A stretch of 64,000 nucleotides of DNA from the NCBI GenBank assembly GCA_963728365.1, contig CAVSJI010000001.1, positions 1,302,001-1,366,000 of the forward strand, in the 5' to 3' direction. The DNA is from VRUE01 sp963728365 (GTDB lineage Bacteria > Actinomycetota > Thermoleophilia > Solirubrobacterales > 70-9). The notes beneath the pieces were generated by a model. It did no database searches. It was given only the letters and a program-made list of their open reading frames with translations, and was not told the origin of the DNA. Made by a program: the position numbers and the translations under genes. Below are positions 23,632 to 35,084 of this stretch, in pieces; position 1 is the stretch's first letter; each line of letters opens with the position of its first letter.

Positions 23632-26082
23632 AGGCGTGTCGGGGATTCGACGTAGCGGGACGTTGGCGGGGCCGCAGGCGGATGGGTCTAGCTTGCCCTG
23701 GACCTCCCAGACGGTTACCGGGCCGCTGCGGTTTATGGGAGCTACTGCCGGGTCGTTGCGGAGCCAACCTGCCTCGGGGGAAAAGACTGGGTCTACGGGG
23801 TGGAGGAAGTTCAGGAAGGGGGCCGTGATCAGGTATTCGAGGTTGGCGGCGTTGACGGCTGCGCGGAAGCCTGCGCAGGTGGGGATTGCGTTGTAGGCGC
23901 CGTGCGGACCCTTTTCGCCGAGGTAGACGACGCGGTTGGAGAGGTCGGTGCCGTAGAGGCCATACTCGAGGAAGCCGGCGGTGGTGCCGGCAAGGCCGAT
24001 GTGGGTGTCCTGCTTGTCGCGGGCCCAGCGGTAGGCGACTTCCATGTGCATGCCGGGAATGCCCGAGCCGGCGGCGAAGCGGTCGCGGAGGTAGTGGCGC
24101 TGCAGGGGGTAGCCGAGGGCGAGAATCATCAAGACGAGTAGGGCGACCCCGAGAGCGAGTGCGAGGCGGGGTCGGCCGGCGGGTCCTGTCGCGGCAGGGG
24201 ACCCACCACCCCTTCCGGTCGCTAAAGCGTCCTCAGGGGTGGTCCCCCCTACCGCGCCACCCGCCGGATGAGAGCGCCCAGCTGGCGTGTTTCGGTAGCT
24301 CCACCAGATCACGAGAGCTGGGAGCCCCACGAGGAGAATGGCTAGAGCTATGGCGAACACGCGGGACGGGTCGCGCAGGACGGCGTCGGAGCGGTCGGTC
24401 ACGAGCAAGACAACCAAGAGCGCCGCAAGCAGGCCCCATTCGCCCCAGCGAACGCGGGGTCGACGGGCCGATTTCCCGCCATATAGGGACTCTTTCGTCC
24501 CGTCGGCCGACAGGGGGAGGAGGGTGATTGCCAGTAGCAGGGCTGGGATGGCGTAGCGGATGTTTATGCCGAAGCCGACTGGGGCGCCGTTGGCGCCGGC
24601 GGCGCTTAGCGGGGTGAAGAGGTAGGCGATCACGCCGAAGAGGGCTATGCCGCCCAGCCAGCGGAGGATCGGGTCGCGGCCACGACCAAGAGCCAGCAGG
24701 GCGCCCGCGACGGCGGCGAGGAGGACCAGGGGCCAGAGGGGCCCGAAGGCCTGATGCAGGCCGGGCCCGAAATAGTCGCGCCAGACGCCGGTGTCGGTCG
24801 CGTAGTGGACGATGTTGAAGTTGGGTCGGCCTTCCTGGAGGCGCATCGGGTGGGGCAGCGAGAGCGGCCCGATGCTTGTCGCCTGCGGCAGCGGATTGCC
24901 GGCGACGATCAGGTTGCGCAGGTACCAGTAGCCGCCGCCAAGCAGGGCGGGGACGAGCCACCAGCCGAAGGTACGCCAGCGCCTGCCGCGCGGGGCGAGG
25001 AGCACGACCGCGAGCGTCATCGCCGCTGCCATGGCTACAGCGGTTGACTTGGTGCCTACTGCGAGGCCGATCGCCAGGCCCGCTGCAGCTACGGGCCAGA
25101 GTCGGCCGGCGGGTCCTGTCGCGGCAGGGGACCCACCACCCCTTCCGGTCGCTGAAGCGTCCTCAGGGGTGGTCCCCCCTACCGCGCCACCCCCCGGCAG
25201 GAGGGTCGGACTGCGACGGCTCCAAGCGGTGAGGAGGATCGCCGCCGAAGCAAGGAGCAGGGCCGCTGCCACGAGATCGTTCTTGGCTGCTCCGGGCTCT
25301 CGAACAACCAGCGTGTGGCACTCGAGGACTATGGCGGCGGCTACGACGGTTAGATGGCTTCTCCCGTAGGGACGGCCTATGCACCAGGCGGCTAGGAAAG
25401 CCAAGCCCAGGAAGCCGAAGTTCAGGAACAACGAGAGCGTGTCACGGTGGATGAGCAGGATGCCCGTCGCGTGGAGCAGCTCGGCGTTCTGGGGGTAGAA
25501 CCAGTTGGTGAAGACCGTCTCGGGGTAGTGCAGGCCGGTTGTGGAATGGCTCTGGACCATGTCCACCGCGAACGGCAGGTGGTACCAGAGCGAGTCGAAG
25601 TTGAAGATGCCCCGGTCCAGGGCGTCCTTCGTGGTGAGTCCCCAGTGGGCGACGACGAGGCCGATGACGCCGATCGTGATCAGCCACTGCCAGGCGCTCG
25701 TGCTGGGCGGCCCCGAGACGCGGGCTGACGGGCCGGCGGATCCCGTCGCGGCAGGGGACCCACTACCCCTTCCGGTCGCTAGAGCGTCCTCAGGGGTGGC
25801 CCCCCCTACCGCGCCACCCGCCGGCAGGAGCGTCCATGCCAAGACAGCGAGCAGGGCCGAAGCCGCCACATAGATCCACTCGTAGAACAACCCGAGCGTG
25901 CCAAGAAACTCCCCCAGCCAAATCAGCAGGGCGATAGCGATGACGGACTCGACGAGGCGTCCCGGAGCGCCCGTCCAGGACGAAAGGAGCTTCTGGCGCA
26001 CCTTGTAGGCGGTGAAGCCAACCGAAGCGCCCACCACAACCAGCGCCAGCACGCTCACCAGGTAGGCCCCGAAGCTAACCAT
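23614..26082 (-). CDS. Large membrane protein, glycosyltransferase (PMT/ArnT-like) candidate, with three in-frame repeat insertions
   Basis: An 822-residue polytopic protein with about a dozen membrane helices. A first-loop sequence with FNFDSLWYHLPFAVDMVQ and FYPQNAELLHATG resembles the acidic loops of GT-C lipid-linked sugar transferases (GT39/GT83 type), so transfer of a sugar from a polyprenyl carrier is a reasonable guess; the catalytic Asp is not assigned. Three nearly identical segments reading AGGAVGG-TTPEDA-ATGRG-GSPAATGPAG interrupt the protein. All lie in loops between helices, and each is encoded by one copy of a 92-bp palindromic repeat. The C-terminal 130 residues form an extracytoplasmic domain. 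Confidence 0.6.
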   Translation of the reverse strand: MVSFGAYLVSVLALVVVGASVGFTAYKVRQKLLSSWTGAPGRLVESVIAIALLIWLGEFLGTLGLFYEWIYVAASALLAVLAWTLLPAGGAVGGATPEDALATGRGSGSPAATGSAGPSARVSGPPSTSAWQWLITIGVIGLVVAHWGLTTKDALDRGIFNFDSLWYHLPFAVDMVQSHSTTGLHYPETVFTNWFYPQNAELLHATGILLIHRDTLSLFLNFGFLGLAFLAAWCIGRPYGRSHLTVVAAAIVLECHTLVVREPGAAKNDLVAAALLLASAAILLTAWSRRSPTLLPGGGAVGGTTPEDASATGRGGGSPAATGPAGRLWPVAAAGLAIGLAVGTKSTAVAMAAAMTLAVVLLAPRGRRWRTFGWWLVPALLGGGYWYLRNLIVAGNPLPQATSIGPLSLPHPMRLQEGRPNFNIVHYATDTGVWRDYFGPGLHQAFGPLWPLVLLAAVAGALLALGRGRDPILRWLGGIALFGVIAYLFTPLSAAGANGAPVGFGINIRYAIPALLLAITLLPLSADGTKESLYGGKSARRPRVRWGEWGLLAALLVVLLVTDRSDAVLRDPSRVFAIALAILLVGLPALVIWWSYRNTPAGRSHPAGGAVGGTTPEDALATGRGGGSPAATGPAGRPRLALALGVALLVLMILALGYPLQRHYLRDRFAAGSGIPGMHMEVAYRWARDKQDTHIGLAGTTAGFLEYGLYGTDLSNRVVYLGEKGPHGAYNAIPTCAGFRAAVNAANLEYLITAPFLNFLHPVDPVFSPEAGWLRNDPAVAPINRSGPVTVWEVQGKLDPSACGPANVPLRRIPDTPGSGGQ
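24176..24267. repeat. 92-bp in-frame palindromic repeat, copy 1
   Basis: An imperfect palindrome over its full length: outer arms CCGGCGGGT/ACCCGCCGG, middle GTCGCGGC/ACCGCGCC and inner AGGGGACC-CACCACCCC against GGGGTGGTCCCCCC. It lies within the coding region of the glycosyltransferase-like gene and adds about 31 residues to a loop. It differs from copy 2 at two positions and from copy 3 at about five. Confidence 0.9.
25106..25197. repeat. 92-bp in-frame palindromic repeat, copy 2
   Basis: Same length, orientation and reading frame as the other two copies, with one arm base changed (ACCCCCCGG instead of ACCCGCCGG at the distal end). Encodes a Gly/Ala/Thr/Pro-rich segment inserted between membrane helices of the glycosyltransferase-like protein. 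Confidence 0.9.
25733..25824. repeat. 92-bp in-frame palindromic repeat, copy 3
   Basis: The copy nearest the gene start. It has about five substitutions against copy 1, several of which keep the stem paired or move within the loop. It shares the downstream flank GGCAGGAG with copy 2, so the true element may be slightly longer than 92 bp. Confidence 0.9.
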
Positions 26083-26094
26083 GCGTCCCTCCGG

Positions 26095-26141
26095 TTCCGG
26101 TGCGCTTTATGTGGTCATAGCCCGCAAAAGGCGCACCGGAA
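26095..26141. repeat. GGTGCGC hairpin family, copy 1
   Basis: Inverted arms TTCCGGTGCGCTTT and AAAGGCGCACCGGAA around a loop containing GGTCATAGCCCGC. It sits directly after the ftsB-like gene (minus strand) and before the glycosyltransferase-like gene. It is nearly identical to the element at 39532-39578 and related to 35813-35871 and 49831-49876. Position suggests a transcription end or processing site. Confidence 0.8.
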
Positions 26142-26148
26142 GCGGCGG

Positions 26149-26514
26149 CTAGAGGCCGCGGACTACGATTGGGCGCTCTTCGGGGGCGACCATGCCTTGG
26201 GCTCTCGCCTTCGCGTCCAGGACCAGGGGGTCGTTGGCGTGCTGGACTCGCCAGTGCAGGCGCGTGTTTTCGTGCTGCGCTTCGTGCAGCTTGACCCGCG
26301 CCGCCGTGGTCGCCGTGTAGGACTTGACGAAATCGATCAACGGGTTGAGGTAGGAGTAGAGGACAGCGGCCAGGACCAGGGTCAGGGCGATGCGGCCGAC
26401 GCGATCCCAGTGGATGCGGCTGGCGCCACGGCGCGTCGCCGGTTTGCGGCGGGCGACTGGACGGCGCCGGGTGCCCGCGGCGGGCCGTTTCCTCGCCTGA
26501 GCGCGTGCTGCCAT
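26149..26514 (-). CDS. Septum formation initiator, FtsB/DivIC family
   Basis: A 121-residue bitopic protein. A very basic N-terminal tail (about 1-35), one membrane helix (about 42-60), then a coiled coil (about 68-95, ARVKLHEAQHENTRLHWRV) and a short C-terminal domain with the family-typical DPLVLDAKARAQGMVAPEE. FtsB-like proteins join FtsL and FtsQ in the divisome. It follows eno on the minus strand, the gene order found in most Actinobacteria, which supports the call. Confidence 0.85.
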   Translation of the reverse strand: MAARAQARKRPAAGTRRRPVARRKPATRRGASRIHWDRVGRIALTLVLAAVLYSYLNPLIDFVKSYTATTAARVKLHEAQHENTRLHWRVQHANDPLVLDAKARAQGMVAPEERPIVVRGL

Positions 26515-26551
26515 GCCCGGTCCTACGCGGCCGAGCCCCGCATTCCTGCAT

Positions 26552-27847
26552 CTAGGACCGGCGCTGGGCGAATGCGTTCAGACCGGGGAACTCGGCCGCC
26601 TCGCCAAGTTCCTCCTCGATCCGCAGCAGGCGGTTGTACTTCGCCACCCGATCCGAGCGCGACGGCGCACCGGTCTTGATCTGGCCTGCGCCCGTAGCCA
26701 CCGCGAGGTCGGCGATCGTCGTGTCCTCGGTCTCGCCCGAGCGGTGCGAGATCACCGCCGTGTAACCGGCGCCCGCCGCGATCCGGATCGCCTCCAGGGT
26801 CTCGCTCAGGGTGCCGATCTGGTTGACCTTGACGAGGATCGAGTTGCCGACGCCGAGCTCGATCCCGCGCCGCAGCCGCTCCGGGTTGGTGACGAAGAGG
26901 TCGTCGCCGACCAGCTGCACCCGCTCCCCCAGCTTCTCGGTCAGCAGCTTCCAGCCGTCCCAGTCCTCCTCGTCCATACCGTCCTCGATCGAGACGATCG
27001 GGTAGCGCGCGGCGGCGTCCTCCCAGTAGGAGGCCATCTGCGCGGGCGAGAGCGAGCGACCCTCGTGCTCGAGCACGTAGGAACCGTCCTCGTAGACCTC
27101 GCTGGTCGCCGGGTCGAGCGCGATGAAGACATCGGCGCCAGGCTCATACCCCGCCGCCTCGACCCCGGCGAGCACCGCCTGCAGCGCCGCCTCGTTGGAC
27201 TCGAGGTTGGGCGCAAAGCCACCCTCGTCGCCGACTGCGGTCGAGTGGCCGCTCGCCGCAAGGCTCTTCTTCAGCGCGTGGAAGACCTCCGTCCCCACCC
27301 GCAGGCACTCCGAGAAGCTGCCCGCCCCGGCGGGGACGATCATGAACTCCTGGAAGTCGACCGAGTTGTCGGCGTGGGCGCCCCCGTTGAGCACGTTCAT
27401 CATCGGCACCGGCAGCAGGCGGGGATCGTCGCCGCCGTAGAGCCTCGCCAGGTAGCGGTAGAGCGCCTCGCCTTCGAGCATCGCCGTCGCCTTGGCCGCC
27501 GCCAGCGAGACGCCGAGAATCGCGTTGGCGCCCAGCCGTCCCTTGTTCGGCGTGCCGTCGAGCTCGATCATCCTCGCGTCGAGCGCCGCCTGGTCGGCCG
27601 CGTCGAGGCCGACCAGCGCCTCGGCGAGCTCGCCGTTGACGTTGGCGACCGCCCGCGAGACGCCCTTGCCAGCCCAGGCGCTGCCGCCGTCGCGCAGCTC
27701 GACCGCCTCGAACTCCCCGGTCGAGGCGCCGGAGGGCACCCCGGCGAGGCCGCGCGCGCCCGACTCGAGCGCAACTTCGACCTCGACGGTCGGATTGCCG
27801 CGCGAATCGAGGATCTGGCGGGAGTGGACGGAGGCGATCGCGCTCAC
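26552..27847 (-). CDS. eno: Enolase
   Basis: A 431-residue enzyme of standard length. N-terminal SRQILDSRGNPTVEVEV and PSGASTG loop, then LDGTPNKGRLGANAILGVSLA, VPMMNVLNGGAHADNSVDFQEFM, the metal ligands in ALDPAT, SIEDGMDEEDW and VGDDLFVTN, the catalytic Lys in ILVKVNQIGT, and SHRSGETED. It converts 2-phosphoglycerate to phosphoenolpyruvate. It lies between the ftsB-like gene and the foldase gene on the same strand. Confidence 0.98.
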   Translation of the reverse strand: MSAIASVHSRQILDSRGNPTVEVEVALESGARGLAGVPSGASTGEFEAVELRDGGSAWAGKGVSRAVANVNGELAEALVGLDAADQAALDARMIELDGTPNKGRLGANAILGVSLAAAKATAMLEGEALYRYLARLYGGDDPRLLPVPMMNVLNGGAHADNSVDFQEFMIVPAGAGSFSECLRVGTEVFHALKKSLAASGHSTAVGDEGGFAPNLESNEAALQAVLAGVEAAGYEPGADVFIALDPATSEVYEDGSYVLEHEGRSLSPAQMASYWEDAAARYPIVSIEDGMDEEDWDGWKLLTEKLGERVQLVGDDLFVTNPERLRRGIELGVGNSILVKVNQIGTLSETLEAIRIAAGAGYTAVISHRSGETEDTTIADLAVATGAGQIKTGAPSRSDRVAKYNRLLRIEEELGEAAEFPGLNAFAQRRS

Positions 27848-27876
27848 GGCCGCGCCAGTCTATTCACCCGGGCGGG

Positions 27877-29214
27877 CTATTCGCCTTCGGGGGCGCCTTC
27901 CGGCACGCCACCTGGAACTATGCCCGGCGGCAGTTCGCCTTCGGCGCCCGCCGCTTCTTCCAGCCCGGCCGGCCGCGGCCGCTGAGCCAGTTTCTGGCCT
28001 TCGCGGTTGAGCGGGCTGACCGTGCCGGGGTTCGCCGGTTTGACCTGCGGGACGATCGCCGGGCAGGCTTCGGCCGGCGTTTTCGGGTTCGCTTCGTAGC
28101 AAGCCGGGTTCGCTTCCGGCGGGCGCCCGTCGCCCTTGTGGTTGGAACAGCGTTCGGTCAGTTCGGTGAAGCTCGTGCCGCAGAAGGTTCGCGATGTCCA
28201 ACGGCCGCTCCAGTCGCGCACGAAGCGCTGGAAGTACGACTGTTTCGTCTGTTCGGCGAGCTGCGTGCTGATCTGGGATTTAGCTTCGTCGAGCGACTGG
28301 ACTTTCGTCGGCGTCACCTTCATAACCTCGAAGACGACGTAGGCCTTGCCTTCCTGCAGCGGCCCTTCGACATCGCCCTGTCCGGCGGCGAAGACGGCCG
28401 CCCCGAGCGGTTCGCCCAGCGCTTCTTCGCTGACGCCGGACTGCAGGCCGCCGTTCGATTTCGTCGTGTCAGTCGAGAACTTCTTGGCGACCTTTTCCCA
28501 GCTCTTGATCGAGTCGTCTTTCTCGAGCGCCGCCTTCGCTTCTTCGACCTTGCCCTTGTCTTTGTTCTTGATCACGCGGATGTCGCGCGATTCGGGCGTC
28601 GTGAACTGCGCTGCCTTGGCGGCTTCGTAATACGTTTCGATTTCGCCGTTGCTCGGCTGCGGCGCTTCTTCGGTGATCTGTTCCTGAATCTGCGTGGTCA
28701 GCATCTGCACCTTCACGCGTTCGAGGACGTCGGCCCGGGTGAAGTGCGCTTCCTTGAGGAATTCGCGGTACTGCTTCTCGGTTTTGAAGGCCTGCTTTTT
28801 CAGTTTGGCCAGTTCCCCGAGGACTTCCTTGGAGGTCACCGAGATGCCCATTTCCTCGGCCTGGCCCTGGATCCAGATCGAGTTGAGCATTTCTTCGAGA
28901 GTTTTTTCCCGCAGTTCGTCGTATTTTTCTTCGCCCGGCTTGGGCAGCGATTTTTCCTGGTTCTGAGCCGACGCCTGCAGGAGGGCGTGCTTGAACTTCG
29001 CTTCGGTGATCGGGCTGAGCCCGCTCGGGGCGTCTTCGATCACCGCGACGTCGCCGCTCGCGACGCTCGGGTGGCCGATGCCCTCGGCGATCGCGAAGAT
29101 CACGAAGAGCAGGATGAAGAGGGCTGCGAAGCCGAGCAGCGCAAGACGCTGCAGCCCCGCCGGCTTCCCTCCCTTGGCGCTAGTAGGTGCCACCGACCGA
29201 GCAGCATAAATCAA
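27877..29214 (-). CDS. Membrane-anchored peptidyl-prolyl isomerase/foldase (PrsA/SurA-like)
   Basis: About 445 residues if it starts at the TTG 29214 (GGAG three bases upstream); GTG 29193 is possible. One membrane helix (about 22-45) and then an extracytoplasmic chaperone region like SurA_N (about 60-200). A parvulin-type PPIase domain (about 215-330) has the family phrases RDIRVIKNKDKGKVEEAK, SWEKVAKKFSTD and NGGLQSGVSEEALGEPLGAAVF. The C-terminal 100 residues hold several Cys and a Pro/Gly/Glu tail. It helps exported proteins fold. Nearly all Glu codons after the membrane helix are GAA. Confidence 0.8.
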   Translation of the reverse strand: MIYAARSVAPTSAKGGKPAGLQRLALLGFAALFILLFVIFAIAEGIGHPSVASGDVAVIEDAPSGLSPITEAKFKHALLQASAQNQEKSLPKPGEEKYDELREKTLEEMLNSIWIQGQAEEMGISVTSKEVLGELAKLKKQAFKTEKQYREFLKEAHFTRADVLERVKVQMLTTQIQEQITEEAPQPSNGEIETYYEAAKAAQFTTPESRDIRVIKNKDKGKVEEAKAALEKDDSIKSWEKVAKKFSTDTTKSNGGLQSGVSEEALGEPLGAAVFAAGQGDVEGPLQEGKAYVVFEVMKVTPTKVQSLDEAKSQISTQLAEQTKQSYFQRFVRDWSGRWTSRTFCGTSFTELTERCSNHKGDGRPPEANPACYEANPKTPAEACPAIVPQVKPANPGTVSPLNREGQKLAQRPRPAGLEEAAGAEGELPPGIVPGGVPEGAPEGE

Positions 29215-29239
29215 ATGCTCCGCAGACGGGTCACGGGCC

Positions 29240-32635
<3,396 letters not shown>

Positions 32636-32671
32636 GGGCGGCCCGCCATGATCGCATCCACCAAGCAGCCG

Positions 32672-32722
32672 GGCCGACGGGCCGATATGTCAAGTCTGAC
32701 TTGACATATCGGCCCGTCGGCC
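32672..32722. repeat. Perfect 51-bp palindrome
   Basis: Two 25-bp arms (32672-32696 and 32698-32722) are exactly complementary around a single T at 32697; the arms start GGCCGACGGGCCGATATG. It lies between the start of mfd and the stop of the upstream small gene on the same strand. It has no T tract. It could extrude as a cruciform, terminate transcription, or bind a dimeric regulator. Confidence 0.85.
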
Positions 32723-32729
32723 AGCGCGG

Positions 32730-33071
32730 CTATGGGCGAGCCGCGCGCACAAGGGCGGACCCGAGCCGCGCCCAGAGCGGGTAGAGCAGGAAGAGCGAGA
32801 GGGCGCCGAGGTGCTGCGTGGGCCGCATGCGACGCTCGGCGACGCGGGCGAGGCCGGAGGTGAGCATGAACTCGCGGCCAGAACGGGCGCCAAACGGGCG
32901 CCAGAGGCCGCCGAGCCCCGGCAGGTTCGCGTAAAGAGCGAGCGAGACGCCGGCGAAGAGCGCCGCGACGCCGGTCCGCAGCCGCCGCGCGCGCCGCTCG
33001 TCCTCGCCGACGGCGGCCTCGATCGCCGCCCCGGAGGCGACCAGCAGCGGCGGGTCGATCGCGAAGCTCAT
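32730..33071 (-). CDS. Small hypothetical protein, weakly hydrophobic
   Basis: A 113-residue protein with hydrophobic stretches near 37-52 (VAALFAGVSLALYANL) and 88-103 (LGALSLFLLYPLWARL) and many Arg residues. It may be a small two-helix membrane protein. The start ATG is 45 bp from the divergent GMC oxidoreductase start. No family recognised. Confidence 0.5.
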   Translation of the reverse strand: MSFAIDPPLLVASGAAIEAAVGEDERRARRLRTGVAALFAGVSLALYANLPGLGGLWRPFGARSGREFMLTSGLARVAERRMRPTQHLGALSLFLLYPLWARLGSALVRAARP

Positions 33072-33116
33072 TGGTTGGCCGGCCAGATCATTGGAACGAA
33101 TCTAGTATGGCGGCCA

Positions 33117-34955
33117 ATGTCGGCCCTCGGAGACTTCGCCAGTGCGCTGCTGCCCCCGGAGGCCGGCGGCCCCGACTCCGAGCGGGTCGCCGGCGTCGCG
33201 CGGCGCATGGTCGACCGTATGCCCGCCGCGTCCCGCGCCGGGCTGGGCGCGGCGCTGGCCGGCATCGAGGCGTTCGCGCTGGCCCGCACCGGCCACCGGC
33301 TGGGCTCGCTGCCCGCCGCGCGCCGGGAGAAGCTGCTGGGCGAGATCGCGCGACTCGGAGGCTCGCCGGCGCTCGACGCGGCCAAGTCGGTGGTCCTGCT
33401 CGCGGCCGGCGCCGACGCCTACGCGGCGGAGATCGCCGCGGTCGGCGGTCGGCACGAGCCGTCCCGTCCCGATGCCGAGCTGAGCCTCACTCCCGGCGCC
33501 GAGTGGCCCGAGCAGTCGAGCTGCGACGCGATCGTGATCGGCTCGGGCGCCGGCGGCGCCTTCGCCGCCCGGGCGCTCGCCCGCGCGGGCCTCGACACGG
33601 TGATCGTCGAGGAGGGCGAGCGCTGGACCGTCGGCCGCATTCGCGAGTCGCACCCGCTCGACCGCTTCGCCGGGATCTACCGCGACGCCGGCACGACGAT
33701 GGCGCTCGGCAACCCGCCGATCGCGCTGCCGCTCGGGCGGGCGGTGGGCGGCACCACGCTGATCAACTCGGGAACCTGCTTCGCGCCGCCGCCGGCGGTG
33801 GCGCGCGCCTGGCACGAGCAGCACGGCCTGACCCACGCCGACCCGGAGCTGCTCGGGCGGCGCGTCGCCGACGTCGAGGCGACGATCGGGGTCGAGCGGG
33901 CCTCGATGGAGGTGCTGGGACGCAACGGCGAACTGGCGCTCGAGGGCGCCGCCGCGCTCGACTGGCCGAGCGCCCCGCTGCGCCGCAACGCCACCGGCTG
34001 TCGTGGCGCCTGCCAGTGCGCGATCGGCTGCCCCAACAACGCCAAGGGCGGCGTCCACCTCAACGCGCTGCCGCAGGCGTGTGAGGCGGGGGCGCGGATC
34101 GTCAGCGGGCTGCGGGTGACGAGGGTGCTCCACGAGAACGGCCGCGCCACCGGCGTCGCGGCGCGCCGCGCGGGCGGCGGCGAGGTGACGCTCCGCGCGC
34201 CGCTCGTCGTCGTCGCCGCCGGAGCGATCCCGACGCCGCCGCTGCTGCGCCGTAGCGGCCTGGGCCGGCATCCCCGCCTCGGCCGCAACCTCTCGATCCA
34301 TCCCGCGACCGGGGTCACCGCCGGCTTCGGCGAAGCGATCGTGCCCTGGAGCGGCGTGATGCAGAGCGTCGGCATCGACCGGCTGCACGAGAGCGAGGGC
34401 GTGCTGCTCGAGGCCACCTCCACGCCGCCGGGCATGGGCGCCGTCTCGGCCCCCGGCTACGGCACGCACCTGGTCAGCCGCTTGGAGCGCGCCGCGAACA
34501 CCGCCACGCTGGGAGCGATGATCGCCGACGAGCCCTCGGGACGGGTGCTCGGCAGCCGCGCCCCGCTGGTCACCTACCGGCTGGCGAGGGCCGACCGACG
34601 GCGCCTGCGGATCGCGGTCGAGGCGATGGCGCGGGTGATGCTCGCCGCCGGAGCCGAGGACGTCGAACTGGGTGGCGGCGCGCCGCGGGTCCGCTCGGAG
34701 GCCGAGCTGGCCGGCGCGATGGAGCACCTCGACGTGCGCCGTCTGCGCCTCGCCGCCTTCCACCCGTCGGGCACCGCGGCCGCCGGCTCCGACCCGTCCC
34801 GGCACCCGGTCGACCCCGACGGCCGCCTGCGCGGCGTCGACGGCGTCTGGGTCGGCGACGGCTCGGCCCTCCCCAGCTGCCCTGGCGTCAACCCCCAGGT
34901 CTCGATCATGGCGATCGCCGCGGGGGTCGGCGAGTCCGCCGCCGGGCTGGCGTAA
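33117..34955 (+). CDS. GMC-type FAD-dependent oxidoreductase
   Basis: A 612-residue protein. The first 130 residues are a helical extension. The FAD-binding motif GSGAGGAFAARALARAG (about 142-158) is followed by VVEEGE-like VIVEEGERW, a VGGTTLINSGTCF motif, a Cys-rich insert (CRGACQCAIGCPN, about 302-314) and the C-terminal GMC signature with HPSGTAAAG, then VWVGDGSALPSCPGVNPQVS. The Cys-rich insert and N-terminal extension resemble long-chain alcohol oxidase-like and cholesterol oxidase-like members. The substrate is unknown. ATG chosen; earlier in-frame codons lie in the neighbouring gene. Confidence 0.8.
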   Translation: MSALGDFASALLPPEAGGPDSERVAGVARRMVDRMPAASRAGLGAALAGIEAFALARTGHRLGSLPAARREKLLGEIARLGGSPALDAAKSVVLLAAGADAYAAEIAAVGGRHEPSRPDAELSLTPGAEWPEQSSCDAIVIGSGAGGAFAARALARAGLDTVIVEEGERWTVGRIRESHPLDRFAGIYRDAGTTMALGNPPIALPLGRAVGGTTLINSGTCFAPPPAVARAWHEQHGLTHADPELLGRRVADVEATIGVERASMEVLGRNGELALEGAAALDWPSAPLRRNATGCRGACQCAIGCPNNAKGGVHLNALPQACEAGARIVSGLRVTRVLHENGRATGVAARRAGGGEVTLRAPLVVVAAGAIPTPPLLRRSGLGRHPRLGRNLSIHPATGVTAGFGEAIVPWSGVMQSVGIDRLHESEGVLLEATSTPPGMGAVSAPGYGTHLVSRLERAANTATLGAMIADEPSGRVLGSRAPLVTYRLARADRRRLRIAVEAMARVMLAAGAEDVELGGGAPRVRSEAELAGAMEHLDVRRLRLAAFHPSGTAAAGSDPSRHPVDPDGRLRGVDGVWVGDGSALPSCPGVNPQVSIMAIAAGVGESAAGLA

Positions 34956-34960
34956 CGCGC

Positions 34961-35053
34961 TGTGGACGCATCTCGTCCGTAGCGCGTTGCGCCGCGCGCC
35001 CAGGCCTCGGTCGCAGCTCGGGTGTAACGCGTTGCGGACGAGATACGTCCACA
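34961..35053. repeat. Long inverted repeat between convergent genes
   Basis: Arms of 30 bp (34961-34990 and 35024-35053, beginning TGTGGACG) match at about 27 positions around a 33-bp spacer. It sits between the stops of the GMC oxidoreductase and the enoyl-CoA hydratase-like gene, where a bidirectional transcription stop is expected. No T tract is visible on either side. Confidence 0.75.
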
Positions 35054-35084
35054 AGACGTTGCACCCGCGCGAGGTGTCGGGGGA

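Noticed and set aside
26513..27985. A 490-codon plus-strand open frame over eno
   Set aside because: It is the complement shadow of the enolase gene; high GC keeps several frames open and no family motif appears in the shadow.
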